13,828 nt of DNA from Anaerolineae bacterium. Its GTDB lineage: Bacteria; Chloroflexota; Anaerolineae; J102. How positions within the stretch are numbered: position 1 is the stretch's first letter; each line of letters opens with the position of its first letter. The notes beneath the pieces were generated by a model. The model was not told where the DNA came from and searched no databases. It saw nothing but the letters and a program-made list of their open reading frames with translations. This document shows, one piece after another, positions 7,680 to 13,828 of this stretch. Both the position numbers and the translations under genes were made by a program. The stretch covers positions 1 to 13,828 of the forward strand of contig WGCR01000190.1 in NCBI GenBank assembly GCA_015493675.1. The letters are read 5' to 3'.

Positions 7680-10121
7680 ATGTCTCAGTCTGAACAGGAC
7701 GAAGAAATGGATAAAACTCCTCAAGAAAAATTGGAAACTTCGCACTCATTCCGCCATTCCGGACAATGGTCGGGCTTTCATAAATCGGTGGATTGGCCCA
7801 AAAGGGAGGGGAATTGGGTCAGAAGTTTTCTGAATATCCTTGAGCGTCTCTCTCTGGCGCTGGAAAAACCAGTTAACCGCGTGGTCAAAGACCCGCATCT
7901 GAACCCGCTGTATCACACTGGCACTATCACGGTTTTTCTGCTGATTTTTATCAGCATCACCGGCGTGTATCTGCTGATGTTTTATCAGTTCGGTTTTGAT
8001 GTCTCTTATCTGGCTGTTTCTAATGTTCAGCGTAGCCTGGTGGGGCGAGAAATCCGGGCTATCCATCGCTACGCCTCAGACCTGGCCATTATCATGGCGC
8101 TGCTGCATGCATGGCGCATGTTCTTCATGGATAGATTCCGCGGCCCGCGCTGGCTGGCCTGGGTCACAGGCATCGTCATGGCTGTCGCTATCTGGTTGAC
8201 GGGCATGACCGGCTACTGGATGGTGGCCGATGTGCGGGCGCAGGCTATCAATCAGATTTTCGTGAATCTGCTCGGGTATCTTCCCAATGGCGACGCGATC
8301 ATCCTCAATCATTTCACCCCTGTCGGCGGGGCGTCAGGCTGGGTGCTGTTCGTCTCGCTGTTTTTCATTCATGTCGGTTTACCGCTGCTGTTGATTCTGT
8401 TCATGTGGCTGCACATCAAGCGATTGCAGCGGGGCAAGATATTGCCTCCGCGTTATTGGATATGGCTGTCGCTGGGATTTAGCGCCGCGGCCGCGATTTT
8501 GATTCCCCTGGGCATGTTGCCCAAGCATAATATCGTGCAATTGCCGGGCCATATGAACGTCGATCTCTGGTATTTGGCAGCCCTGCCAGCGGCGTTACAT
8601 TGGAGTCCCACGCTATTTTGGGGCTTGAACTTCGTTCTTCTTGCATTTGTGACCGCTATTCCCTGGCTGTTTGGCAATTGGGTGCGTCCGAAGCTGGAAC
8701 CCATTGTCGTGCATGACGACCAATGCATTGGTTGCACGCTTTGCGCCAAAGACTGTCCCTACCATGCCCTGACTATGGTGGAGCGCACCGATGGCAAACC
8801 CCACAAATATGTGGCGGTGGTGGACCCCAAATTGTGTGTTTCCTGTGGCGTCTGCATCGGCAGTTGTCCCACCGACGCGCTCACGCTGGGCGACCAGCCG
8901 GTTGAGGCTGTTTGGATGGACACTGTGGCCCGGGCGTCACAACAGGCAGACAAACCGATCAAAGTGGTTTTCGCCTGCGAGCGTCATATCTTCCAGGGGG
9001 CGAAGGAGGTCATGTTCGACAAGGATCATCCCGGCGCCCTGGAGACGGATGATCAGCATGTGGAAATCGTGCCGTTGACTTGCGCCGCCATGGCCCATCC
9101 CAATCTGGTCGCCCGGGCGCTGGAAGCGGGCGCTTCCGAAGTGCAGGTCATCGGCTGCCCTCCTGAAGATTGCGCCAATCGCGAAGGCAACCTGTGGGAG
9201 GAACTGCGTCTGGAACGCGAGCGCCACCCCAAGCTCAAGCGCCAATTCGCGGGCGCCCCCATCAGCATGGACTGGGCGCCGCCCAATGACTTTGCCCGGA
9301 CGCTGACTGTGACCGAGCATCAAAGCGAGGCCACCTCTTATCACTTCAGTCTGAAACAACGCTCATTCAGCCGATTACTGCCTGCATTGGGATTACTCGC
9401 TCTGCTGATGGCGATTACTGTGGGCTTAAGCCTGGTCCCCTACACTGCTTTTGGCGAAGATCAAGCTGCGGTGGAAATCCAGATGAAACATCGCAGCGGC
9501 GTGCCCATCTGGACGGGAGAAAAACAGGCGGTCGGGCCTGAGGAGCTTGATCTGGAAACTGCGGCAAATCCACATCTCGTTGTGCAGATCGATGGCGAGA
9601 CTGAGGTGGATAAGGTTTACATCCAGAAAGGAAAAGAGGAGCCCACAGCTTACGCATACGAACAGCTCTACCTGGCGCCGGGGCAGCATCATATCCGGAT
9701 CACCCTGACCGATCAACTCAATCAGACAGAACCTCAAACTATATTCGAAAGTGACATCACCTTGCAGCCGCGTCAGATCCTGCCCGTTATCATTAAAGAT
9801 GCCCGTATCACCGGCGGCAACCCCGCACGCGGCCGCGATCTGTTCTTTGCCAGCAGCATCGGCCAGAGCACCGGCTGCCGCGTGTGTCATTCCATCAAGC
9901 CCAATGAACGCAAGGTGGGCCCCTCGTTGGCGGGCATCGCCACCCGCGCCGCCACCCGCGTGCCAGGTCTCACAGCCGAAGAATACATCCGCCAATCCAT
10001 CGAAGATCCGGGCGCCTATGTGGTGGAAGGCTTTCCCAACGCCATGTTGCCCGATATTGCAGACAAGCTCAGCGATCAGGACATGGATGACATCATCGCC
10101 TTCCTGATGACGCTAAAATAG
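7680..10121 (+). CDS. Cytochrome b - 2x[4Fe-4S] ferredoxin - MvhD-like - cytochrome c fusion protein
   Basis: This 813-residue multi-cofactor electron carrier begins with a cytochrome b/b6-like domain (about 80-250). Its bis-histidine pairs are H129/H143 and H231/H245, each 14 apart as in bc/b6f complexes. Two more helices follow (about 258-280 and 313-333). Next come two [4Fe-4S] motifs: C349, C352, C355, C359 and C386, C389, C392, C396. An MvhD/HdrA-tail-like domain (about 427-525) has C433, C468, C493 and C498. A seventh helix (about 564-586) leads to a probable beta domain of unknown family (about 590-710). A c-type heme domain ends the protein (C733-x-x-C736-H737, likely axial M789). With the N-terminus inside, the Fe-S part is cytoplasmic and the c-heme outside. 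AGAGGA at 7665-7670 is 9 nt before the ATG. It probably links a cytoplasmic or quinol donor to the oxidase (inference). No Rieske gene is present. Confidence 0.92.
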   Translation: MSQSEQDEEMDKTPQEKLETSHSFRHSGQWSGFHKSVDWPKREGNWVRSFLNILERLSLALEKPVNRVVKDPHLNPLYHTGTITVFLLIFISITGVYLLMFYQFGFDVSYLAVSNVQRSLVGREIRAIHRYASDLAIIMALLHAWRMFFMDRFRGPRWLAWVTGIVMAVAIWLTGMTGYWMVADVRAQAINQIFVNLLGYLPNGDAIILNHFTPVGGASGWVLFVSLFFIHVGLPLLLILFMWLHIKRLQRGKILPPRYWIWLSLGFSAAAAILIPLGMLPKHNIVQLPGHMNVDLWYLAALPAALHWSPTLFWGLNFVLLAFVTAIPWLFGNWVRPKLEPIVVHDDQCIGCTLCAKDCPYHALTMVERTDGKPHKYVAVVDPKLCVSCGVCIGSCPTDALTLGDQPVEAVWMDTVARASQQADKPIKVVFACERHIFQGAKEVMFDKDHPGALETDDQHVEIVPLTCAAMAHPNLVARALEAGASEVQVIGCPPEDCANREGNLWEELRLERERHPKLKRQFAGAPISMDWAPPNDFARTLTVTEHQSEATSYHFSLKQRSFSRLLPALGLLALLMAITVGLSLVPYTAFGEDQAAVEIQMKHRSGVPIWTGEKQAVGPEELDLETAANPHLVVQIDGETEVDKVYIQKGKEEPTAYAYEQLYLAPGQHHIRITLTDQLNQTEPQTIFESDITLQPRQILPVIIKDARITGGNPARGRDLFFASSIGQSTGCRVCHSIKPNERKVGPSLAGIATRAATRVPGLTAEEYIRQSIEDPGAYVVEGFPNAMLPDIADKLSDQDMDDIIAFLMTLK

Positions 10122-10150
10122 CTGCGCGTCTGTAATAGCACTTACTCACC

Positions 10151-10173
10151 CGTATCCGATTTCAATTGATACG
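10151..10173. promoter_or_regulatory. Dyad overlapping the -35 box: candidate operator
   Basis: CGTATC (10151-10156) and GATACG (10168-10173) are perfect inverted halves 11 nt apart. The right half covers most of the -35 hexamer of the cytochrome c promoter. A dimeric regulator bound here would block or modulate RNA polymerase. No T-run follows, so it is not a terminator for the fusion gene. Confidence 0.5.
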
Positions 10174-10194
10174 ATCAGAGGGATGGGCTATAAT
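10166..10194 (+). promoter_or_regulatory. Strong sigma-70-type promoter of the cytochrome c lipoprotein gene
   Basis: TTGATA (10166-10171), a 17-nt spacer and a perfect TATAAT (10189-10194) match the consensus at 11 of 12 bases. The start should be near 10201, leaving a pyrimidine-rich leader of about 67 nt before the ATG at 10268. The gene can thus be transcribed apart from the operon upstream. Confidence 0.75.
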
Positions 10195-10267
10195 GACTAT
10201 CTCATAAATGCCCGTTCGATTCTCATCTTCTACTCATCCTCACCTTTGCTTTTGGAGGCGTCTACCC

Positions 10268-10648
10268 ATGAAAAAAATAATTTTCGTTATCCTGGTTCTC
10301 TCATTGTTGCTGGTGATGGTCGCTGCCTGCGGCGGTGGAGAAAAAGCCCCGGCCAGTGGCGGTGATGCAGATGTCGCCGCCGGTAAAGCATTGTTCAACA
10401 AAACAGTGCTCGGCGCCTCTCCCGGCTGTGTGACCTGCCATTCCATTGAATCCGGTAAAACTATCGTTGGTCCTTCTCTGGCCGGCATTGCCAGTAAGGG
10501 CGAAGATTTCATCCGTACGTCCATCATCGATCCTGACGCCGACGTCACTGAAGGCTTCCCCTCCGGCACTATGCCCTCTACCTTCAAAGATGATCTTAGT
10601 GAACAGGAGATCAATCAACTGGTCAAATACCTGATGACCCTCAAGTAG
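10268..10648 (+). CDS. Lipid-anchored monoheme cytochrome c
   Basis: This is an electron carrier tethered outside the membrane, likely donor to the CuA site of the nearby oxidase. Its 126 residues begin with a lipoprotein signal (KKIIFVILVLSLLLVMVAAC) with lipobox VAAC and lipidation Cys C21. A short Gly/Ala/Ser-rich linker follows, then a class I c-domain with C54-x-x-C57-H58 and probable axial M102 in GFPSGTMP. The start at 10268 is preferred over an in-frame ATG at 10208: GGAGG (10254-10258) lies 9 nt upstream and the signal peptide begins right there. The c-domain closely resembles the C-terminus of the fusion protein; both have CHSI...VGPSLAGIA, EGFP and end in YLMTLK or FLMTLK, which indicates duplication. 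A strong promoter precedes the gene and a terminator follows. Confidence 0.94.
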   Translation: MKKIIFVILVLSLLLVMVAACGGGEKAPASGGDADVAAGKALFNKTVLGASPGCVTCHSIESGKTIVGPSLAGIASKGEDFIRTSIIDPDADVTEGFPSGTMPSTFKDDLSEQEINQLVKYLMTLK

Positions 10649-10671
10649 CACCGTTTTTTCGTAAAAATCTG

Positions 10672-10705
10672 AAAGCCCCTGGCAAAGCGCCGGGGCTTTT
10701 TCTTT
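10672..10705 (+). terminator. Rho-independent terminator after cytochrome c
   Basis: AAAGCCCC (10672-10679) pairs with GGGGCTTT (10692-10699), giving an 8-bp stem followed by a T-rich run (TTTTTCTTT). On the opposite strand the same stem is followed after four bases by TTTTT, so it can also stop the convergent lipoprotein transcript. Confidence 0.88.
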
Positions 10706-10712
10706 GGGCGTT

Positions 10713-10727
10713 CCTCCCTCCGGGAGG
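10713..10727. repeat. Small inverted repeat between convergent genes
   Basis: CCTCCC (10713-10718) and GGGAGG (10722-10727) form a 6-bp GC-rich stem with a 3-base loop, just beyond the terminator. It may add to transcript stopping between the convergent genes. Confidence 0.4.
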
Positions 10728-10773
10728 CGGCGATGTGATCTGGCGAATAGAAAACCTGCGTAAAAAGATGGGG

Positions 10774-11229
10774 TCAATGCCCGAGTTTGAATTTGCCCCA
10801 CCCTTCATCGTTGGGGAAGGCTTTTTCCCACCCCGCGCCATCAAAACCATCAATCGTGCGGACGCCATCCAACTCTCCCAGGGTGGTGATGGTATAGGTG
10901 ATGTCCCCCTGCGAGTGGGCGATGCCTTCGATGTTACGCCAGCGGGCCTTGAGCGTATTGCCCGCGATCGCCCCGTCGCCTTCCTGAATCGCGCCGGTCA
11001 CAATCCAGTGCAGCTTATAATGGCCGGGGCTGTCTCCCTGCTCGATCTCCAGCGTGCCGCTATAATCTGCGCCGCCTGCATCTACGCCATTGACAGCATA
11101 CAGGCCCGTAATATCGGGCAAGTTACCCGGATCGGCAGGCGCTCCCTGAATATCTCCGCCGTTGCGACAGGAAGCCAGGGAAAGCATCATCAGAGCAACC
11201 AAAAGGAGAAAAAGATGTCGTTTACACAT
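10774..11229 (-). CDS. Hypothetical small lipoprotein
   Basis: This 151-residue protein has a clear lipoprotein signal, MCKRHLFLLLVALMMLSLAS followed by C21 (lipobox LASC), so it is probably anchored on the outer face of the membrane. The mature part resembles a small all-beta domain: DITGLYAVNGVDAGGADYSG, then repeated strands (TLEIEQ, YKLHWIVTG, DITYTITT), ending in a Gly-rich tail. It has no Cys after lipidation, no heme motif and no catalytic motif. I do not recognise a function. No good Shine-Dalgarno site precedes the ATG at 11229, although the signal peptide starts cleanly there. It lies downstream of the small ORF and the SQR-like gene on the same strand, beyond a large hairpin, and is convergent with cytochrome c. 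Confidence 0.78.
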   Translation of the reverse strand: MCKRHLFLLLVALMMLSLASCRNGGDIQGAPADPGNLPDITGLYAVNGVDAGGADYSGTLEIEQGDSPGHYKLHWIVTGAIQEGDGAIAGNTLKARWRNIEGIAHSQGDITYTITTLGELDGVRTIDGFDGAGWEKAFPNDEGWGKFKLGH

Positions 11230-11295
11230 GATTGGGACAGGAGAGAAATGTGGGGGGAGGTTGGGGCTCCAATTTTCGCCCAGATGCCGGAGAAA

Positions 11296-11333
11296 CGCAA
11301 GCCCTGTCCGGTCATTCGTCGACAGGGCCTGCG
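11296..11333 (-). terminator. Long hairpin downstream of the small ORF, possible terminator
   Basis: CGCAAGCCCTGTC (11296-11308) and GACAGGGCCTGCG (11321-11333) form a 13-bp stem with one mismatch and a 12-nt loop. On the minus strand it lies 15 bases past the small ORF stop. The following bases (TTTCTCC) are a weak T-run, so it may terminate partly or stabilise the 3' end. It separates the SQR-like transcript from the lipoprotein gene. Confidence 0.55.
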
Positions 11334-11348
11334 TCCAACAAGGCGTTC

Positions 11349-11471
11349 TCAGGAGCGTTTGCTGTGGTCAACAGCCTTGAGGATTTTGAGATTGAGAACA
11401 ATGAAACGCCAGAACTGGATAATCTTGTTGTTCATGTATTTCTGTTCTTTTTCGCTGATTTTCATGGTCAT
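11349..11471 (-). CDS. Small ORF, 40-residue basic protein of unknown function
   Basis: An ATG at 11471 opens a 40-codon frame ending in TGA at 11349-11351. It begins MTMKISEKEQKYMNNKIIQF and continues WRFIVLNLKILKAVDHSKRS. The product is Lys/Arg-rich with an aromatic and hydrophobic middle (IIQFWRFIVLNLKIL) that could be an amphipathic or membrane-contacting helix. A strong Shine-Dalgarno site, GGAGGT (plus 11481-11486), sits 9 nt upstream. The gene starts 50 nt after the SQR-like stop on the same strand, and a hairpin follows it. Together these suggest real expression with the flavoprotein. I know of no family for it; it could be a short membrane-associated partner or a chance ORF. Confidence 0.5.
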   Translation of the reverse strand: MTMKISEKEQKYMNNKIIQFWRFIVLNLKILKAVDHSKRS

Positions 11472-11521
11472 GATCAGAAAACCTCCATCTGACAACGTAT
11501 TTTTGGGGGAGAGCAACAGGT

Positions 11522-12955
11522 TTATTCAGGGACGAATTTCCATCCGATACGACCCTGGAGCTTGTGCATGAAAGTGCTGTGGATCATCCGTTTCATCCAG
11601 GCGCCCGCCAGGCCCATCTCCATATCGGTGACAAACATATCCCGGCCCTGCTCGTTGGGATACGTGCGGGGGTCTGGCACGACCGGATAAATGACGATGG
11701 TGGCGGCGCTGCCATCCCAGAGAGAATCCCCCATGGAGGCGATGCAGGCCGCAGCCATCTCCGACATACGCTCGGCATGGGTCATGCGGCCGCGTTTGAT
11801 GAGATCGATGATGTTCAGCGCCGTAATACGGCCGATAATGCCCGAAATCATGCCGGTGCGAGGCGGAGCGGCTGTAATGGAAAGGCCGTTAGGATTGACA
11901 TGGGGACGCGAGATAGAACCTGGCGGAGCGAAGGCAATGCCCGCGGCAAAGATATTTTTGTAGGTGCGATTCTGGTAGACCGCGGGCCACGCCTCGGGCG
12001 TCTCGGCCAGCGTATCCCAATCCAGGCCATAGATGGCGTCCACTAGCACAAAGCCGCCCTTGTTGGCCATCTTACTGGTGATATCATTGCCGTCTTTGTC
12101 GTAATACGTGAACCCGGGACCCAAAAACTGCGGGATGAGCATGGTGAAATCGAAATCTGTTTCTCCCTCTGCGCCTTCATAATCCTCCCAGTAAATTTTG
12201 CCAGGCTCCACCTCGCGCACGCCTTTCTGCACCTGCCAGTCGATGTCGTAAAGATCGAAAACAGAGCGGATGAAGTTATCACTGGTCATCACCTGCCCCT
12301 TCTTCTTGATATGCAGCCCGCGCACGCCAAAGTCTCCCAGCGCGCGCTCATTGGAAAGCCATAGCAGATCGGCTTTATCCCGCAGGCCACGTTTCTCCAG
12401 AAGCTTATGGATATTCGTAATGTACTCGAAGGCGGCGCCCTGGCAAGTGGCGTCGGGATGCCCGGTTCCCACCACGATTTTCTGCCGCTCGCCTTTCTCC
12501 ATGCGAGCAATAGTTTCAAAAAGGCGATCCCGGGTGTCGATGGCGTGAGGAAGGGAACAGATGGAGGAGGTGTAGCCGTCGCGCGGGCCCAGGCCCGGCG
12601 TGCCAGCGAAATTCAACTTCGCCCCGGTGGCAATCAGCAGATAATCATAAGCTGCTTTCTCTTCACCGCCGCCGTCGGATCGCTCCACCAACACATATTG
12701 GTCGTCGGTGTAAATCGCGGTTGCCGTCCCTTGCAGAAAATTGATATGAAACTTGTCGTAGACCGGCTTGAGTTTGAATGTGGTTTTTTCCGGATTCATC
12801 TGGCCGACGCCTACCCACACCCAGGACGGCGTATAGCCAAAAACATCGTATTTGTTGATTACCGTGATATCATGTTGTTTCCCCAGAGCGCTGCCTAAAT
12901 AGAGCGCGGCGGTTTGGCCCGCAAAACCCGCGCCAATAACGACGACTTTTGCCAT
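11522..12955 (-). CDS. SQR-like FAD-dependent oxidoreductase (sulfide:quinone oxidoreductase family)
   Basis: This is a 477-residue flavoprotein of the SQR/NDH-2 superfamily, likely at the cytoplasmic membrane face, passing electrons to quinone. The N-terminal FAD-binding site is VVVIGAGFAG (residues 4-13), with ATGAKLNF near 109-116. Two cysteines fit SQR positions: C133 in SSICSLPHA and C171 in DATCQGAAFEY. The third SQR cysteine, expected before the C-terminal FAD contact region (334-365), is absent; C404 lies elsewhere. The C-terminus (AGAWMKRMIHSTFMHKL, about 450-466) could be an amphipathic membrane anchor. Sulfide is the best-guess substrate, but missing one cysteine makes another thiol or a modified reaction possible. 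The ATG at 12955 has GGGAGG 6 nt upstream. The gene is probably cotranscribed with the small ORF. Confidence 0.85.
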   Translation of the reverse strand: MAKVVVIGAGFAGQTAALYLGSALGKQHDITVINKYDVFGYTPSWVWVGVGQMNPEKTTFKLKPVYDKFHINFLQGTATAIYTDDQYVLVERSDGGGEEKAAYDYLLIATGAKLNFAGTPGLGPRDGYTSSICSLPHAIDTRDRLFETIARMEKGERQKIVVGTGHPDATCQGAAFEYITNIHKLLEKRGLRDKADLLWLSNERALGDFGVRGLHIKKKGQVMTSDNFIRSVFDLYDIDWQVQKGVREVEPGKIYWEDYEGAEGETDFDFTMLIPQFLGPGFTYYDKDGNDITSKMANKGGFVLVDAIYGLDWDTLAETPEAWPAVYQNRTYKNIFAAGIAFAPPGSISRPHVNPNGLSITAAPPRTGMISGIIGRITALNIIDLIKRGRMTHAERMSEMAAACIASMGDSLWDGSAATIVIYPVVPDPRTYPNEQGRDMFVTDMEMGLAGAWMKRMIHSTFMHKLQGRIGWKFVPE

Positions 12956-13016
12956 GATCTGCCTCCCTGGTGCGTGACTTTCGTGTGGAGAAAAAAGGAA
13001 CGATTCAACAGCAATA

Positions 13017-13044
13017 ACTATACAGGGAAATCATGCTACGCAAA
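13017..13044 (-). promoter_or_regulatory. Possible promoter of the SQR-like gene
   Basis: On the minus strand, TATAGT (plus 13017-13022) matches the -10 consensus at 5 of 6 bases and lies about 60 nt before the ATG. The -35 region (TTTGCG, plus 13039-13044, 16-nt spacing) is weak. The whole gap 12956-13107 is strikingly A/T-rich against its surroundings, as expected of a promoter region. A direct repeat ATAACAG-atg-ATAACAG lies at its far end, beside the murE stop. Confidence 0.35.
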
Positions 13045-13107
13045 AATTTTTATCTGTAATATAGCTTCTTTTCTTGGAAAATTCTATAAAAGCACTGTTA
13101 TCATCTG

Positions 13108-13828
13108 TTATTTCGAAGATTCGTAGGTGGGGAGAACGAATGGCGGTCTGTCATCTCGCAGCCCCAGATGAACTTCCAGTGCGTGCGCCAACGCTACGCG
13201 ATCATCCCACGGATATTCGATCTCCCCGAAACACATAGATTGTTCGTGCCCCTTGCCGCACACCATCACCACATCGCCCGGCTGAGCGAAGCTCAGAGCC
13301 TGCTGGATGGCTCGATAGCGATCAGCCGCCAATACGGCTTTGCCGCCGACGGCTTCGCAAGCCTGGGCGCTGGCGCTCATAATGGCGCTCAGATCTTCGG
13401 TGCGCGGGTCTTCGGCGGTGATGACGGCCAGGTCAGCCTGCCTGCCCGCCGCCTCTCCCATCATCCGCCGCTTGGCTGTGTCTCGCAGGCCCGCAGAACC
13501 AAACACGACGATCACCCGGCCGCGGGTCATTTCCCGCGCGGTCCGCAGCGCCGCCGATAGGGCGAAAGGCGTATGCGCAAAATCAACCATGGCAATGAAA
13601 TCCTGCCCTCGGTCAATCCGCTCCATACGCCCGGGAATCGCGGGCGCTTGGGCCAGGCCTTCCCGAATCGCCGCATCATCCAGGCCGATGACCCGGGCGA
13701 CGGCGATGGCGGCCAGGCTATTGTAAACGTTGAACAGGCCCATCAGCGGCATCTCGATTCGCAGCCGCCACCCCCGGCCCGCCACCTCGAAACGCAGTCC
13801 GCCCGGCCCGTGCTCGATCTGCATGGCC
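13108..13828 (-). CDS. murE: MurE-like UDP-N-acetylmuramyl-peptide ligase, C-terminal part (5' end off contig)
   Basis: This Mur ligase adds the third amino acid to the cell-wall precursor in the cytoplasm, using ATP. Only the last 240 codons or so are present; the frame runs off the window end, so the ATG at 13824 is internal. Visible are LFNVYNSLAA, GRMERID, VDFAHTP, VFGSAGLRD...KRRMMG, ITAEDPR, VCGKGHEQ and YPWDDR, in MurE order. Two motifs depart from textbook MurE: VFGCGGDRD reads VFGSAGLRD, and the amino-acid-selecting DNPR reads EDPR. The Arg is kept, which favours diaminopimelate, but substrate choice is open. A MurE paralogue (Mur ligase family) is an alternative. It lies upstream of the SQR-like gene on the same strand, 152 bp away, so probably in a separate unit. 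Confidence 0.9.
   Translation of the reverse strand, partial: AMQIEHGPGGLRFEVAGRGWRLRIEMPLMGLFNVYNSLAAIAVARVIGLDDAAIREGLAQAPAIPGRMERIDRGQDFIAMVDFAHTPFALSAALRTAREMTRGRVIVVFGSAGLRDTAKRRMMGEAAGRQADLAVITAEDPRTEDLSAIMSASAQACEAVGGKAVLAADRYRAIQQALSFAQPGDVVMVCGKGHEQSMCFGEIEYPWDDRVALAHALEVHLGLRDDRPPFVLPTYESSK

Noticed and set aside
10208..10267. Upstream ATG start for the cytochrome c lipoprotein
   Set aside because: It would put 20 hydrophilic residues before a complete lipoprotein signal peptide and lacks a ribosome site; ATG at 10268 has GGAGG at good spacing.
10735..11571. 278-codon open frame on the plus strand
   Set aside because: It runs antisense to the lipoprotein and small ORF and into the SQR-like 3' end, with no domain. 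The minus-strand frames have a signal peptide or a Shine-Dalgarno site.
1..13828. CRISPR arrays, tRNA/rRNA genes, insertion sequences, phage or integrase genes
   Set aside because: I saw no regularly spaced repeats, cloverleaf or rRNA signatures, transposase or integrase motifs; the only transposon-like sequence is the library adapter at 1-22.

Overview
The window looks like an assembled contig from an environmental bacterium. Its first 22 bases are Nextera (Tn5) library adapter, and genes are cut at both ends. The coding sequence is GC-rich (mid-50s to about 60% by eye). Lipoproteins, a Mur ligase, NarL-type signalling and a B-type (ba3-like) heme-copper oxidase with a tiny subunit IIa indicate an aerobic or microaerobic bacterium. 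A Chloroflexota-like host is my best guess from gene style; no marker gene here proves it.

Layout. (1) 23-1860, minus: a SulP-family anion transporter with a STAS domain, truncated by the contig end. (2) 1861-2165: a divergent promoter region. (3) 2166-4774, plus: a GAF-containing NarL-type histidine kinase overlapping its LuxR-type response regulator by ATGA. (4) 4877-10121, plus: a probable operon that starts with a degenerate stand-alone receiver protein on an apparently leaderless mRNA. It continues with oxidase subunits IIa, II and I, then an 813-residue fusion of cytochrome b, two [4Fe-4S] clusters, an MvhD-like domain, an anchor and cytochrome c. (5) 10166-10705, plus: a cytochrome c lipoprotein with its own strong promoter, a dyad over the -35 box and a clear terminator. 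(6) 10774-13828, minus: a hypothetical lipoprotein, a 40-residue small ORF with a strong Shine-Dalgarno site, an SQR-like flavoprotein, and the C-terminal part of a MurE-like ligase.

How the parts may work together (inference). The fusion protein's topology puts its Fe-S/MvhD part in the cytoplasm and its c-heme outside. It could therefore link a cytoplasmic or quinone-level donor to an external c-heme. The related lipoprotein cytochrome c could shuttle electrons from there to the CuA site of the oxidase. The SQR-like enzyme would feed the quinone pool from sulfide or a related thiol. The two-component pair and the receiver-like protein are placed to regulate the respiratory genes. The multi-domain fusion is the most unusual object in the window.
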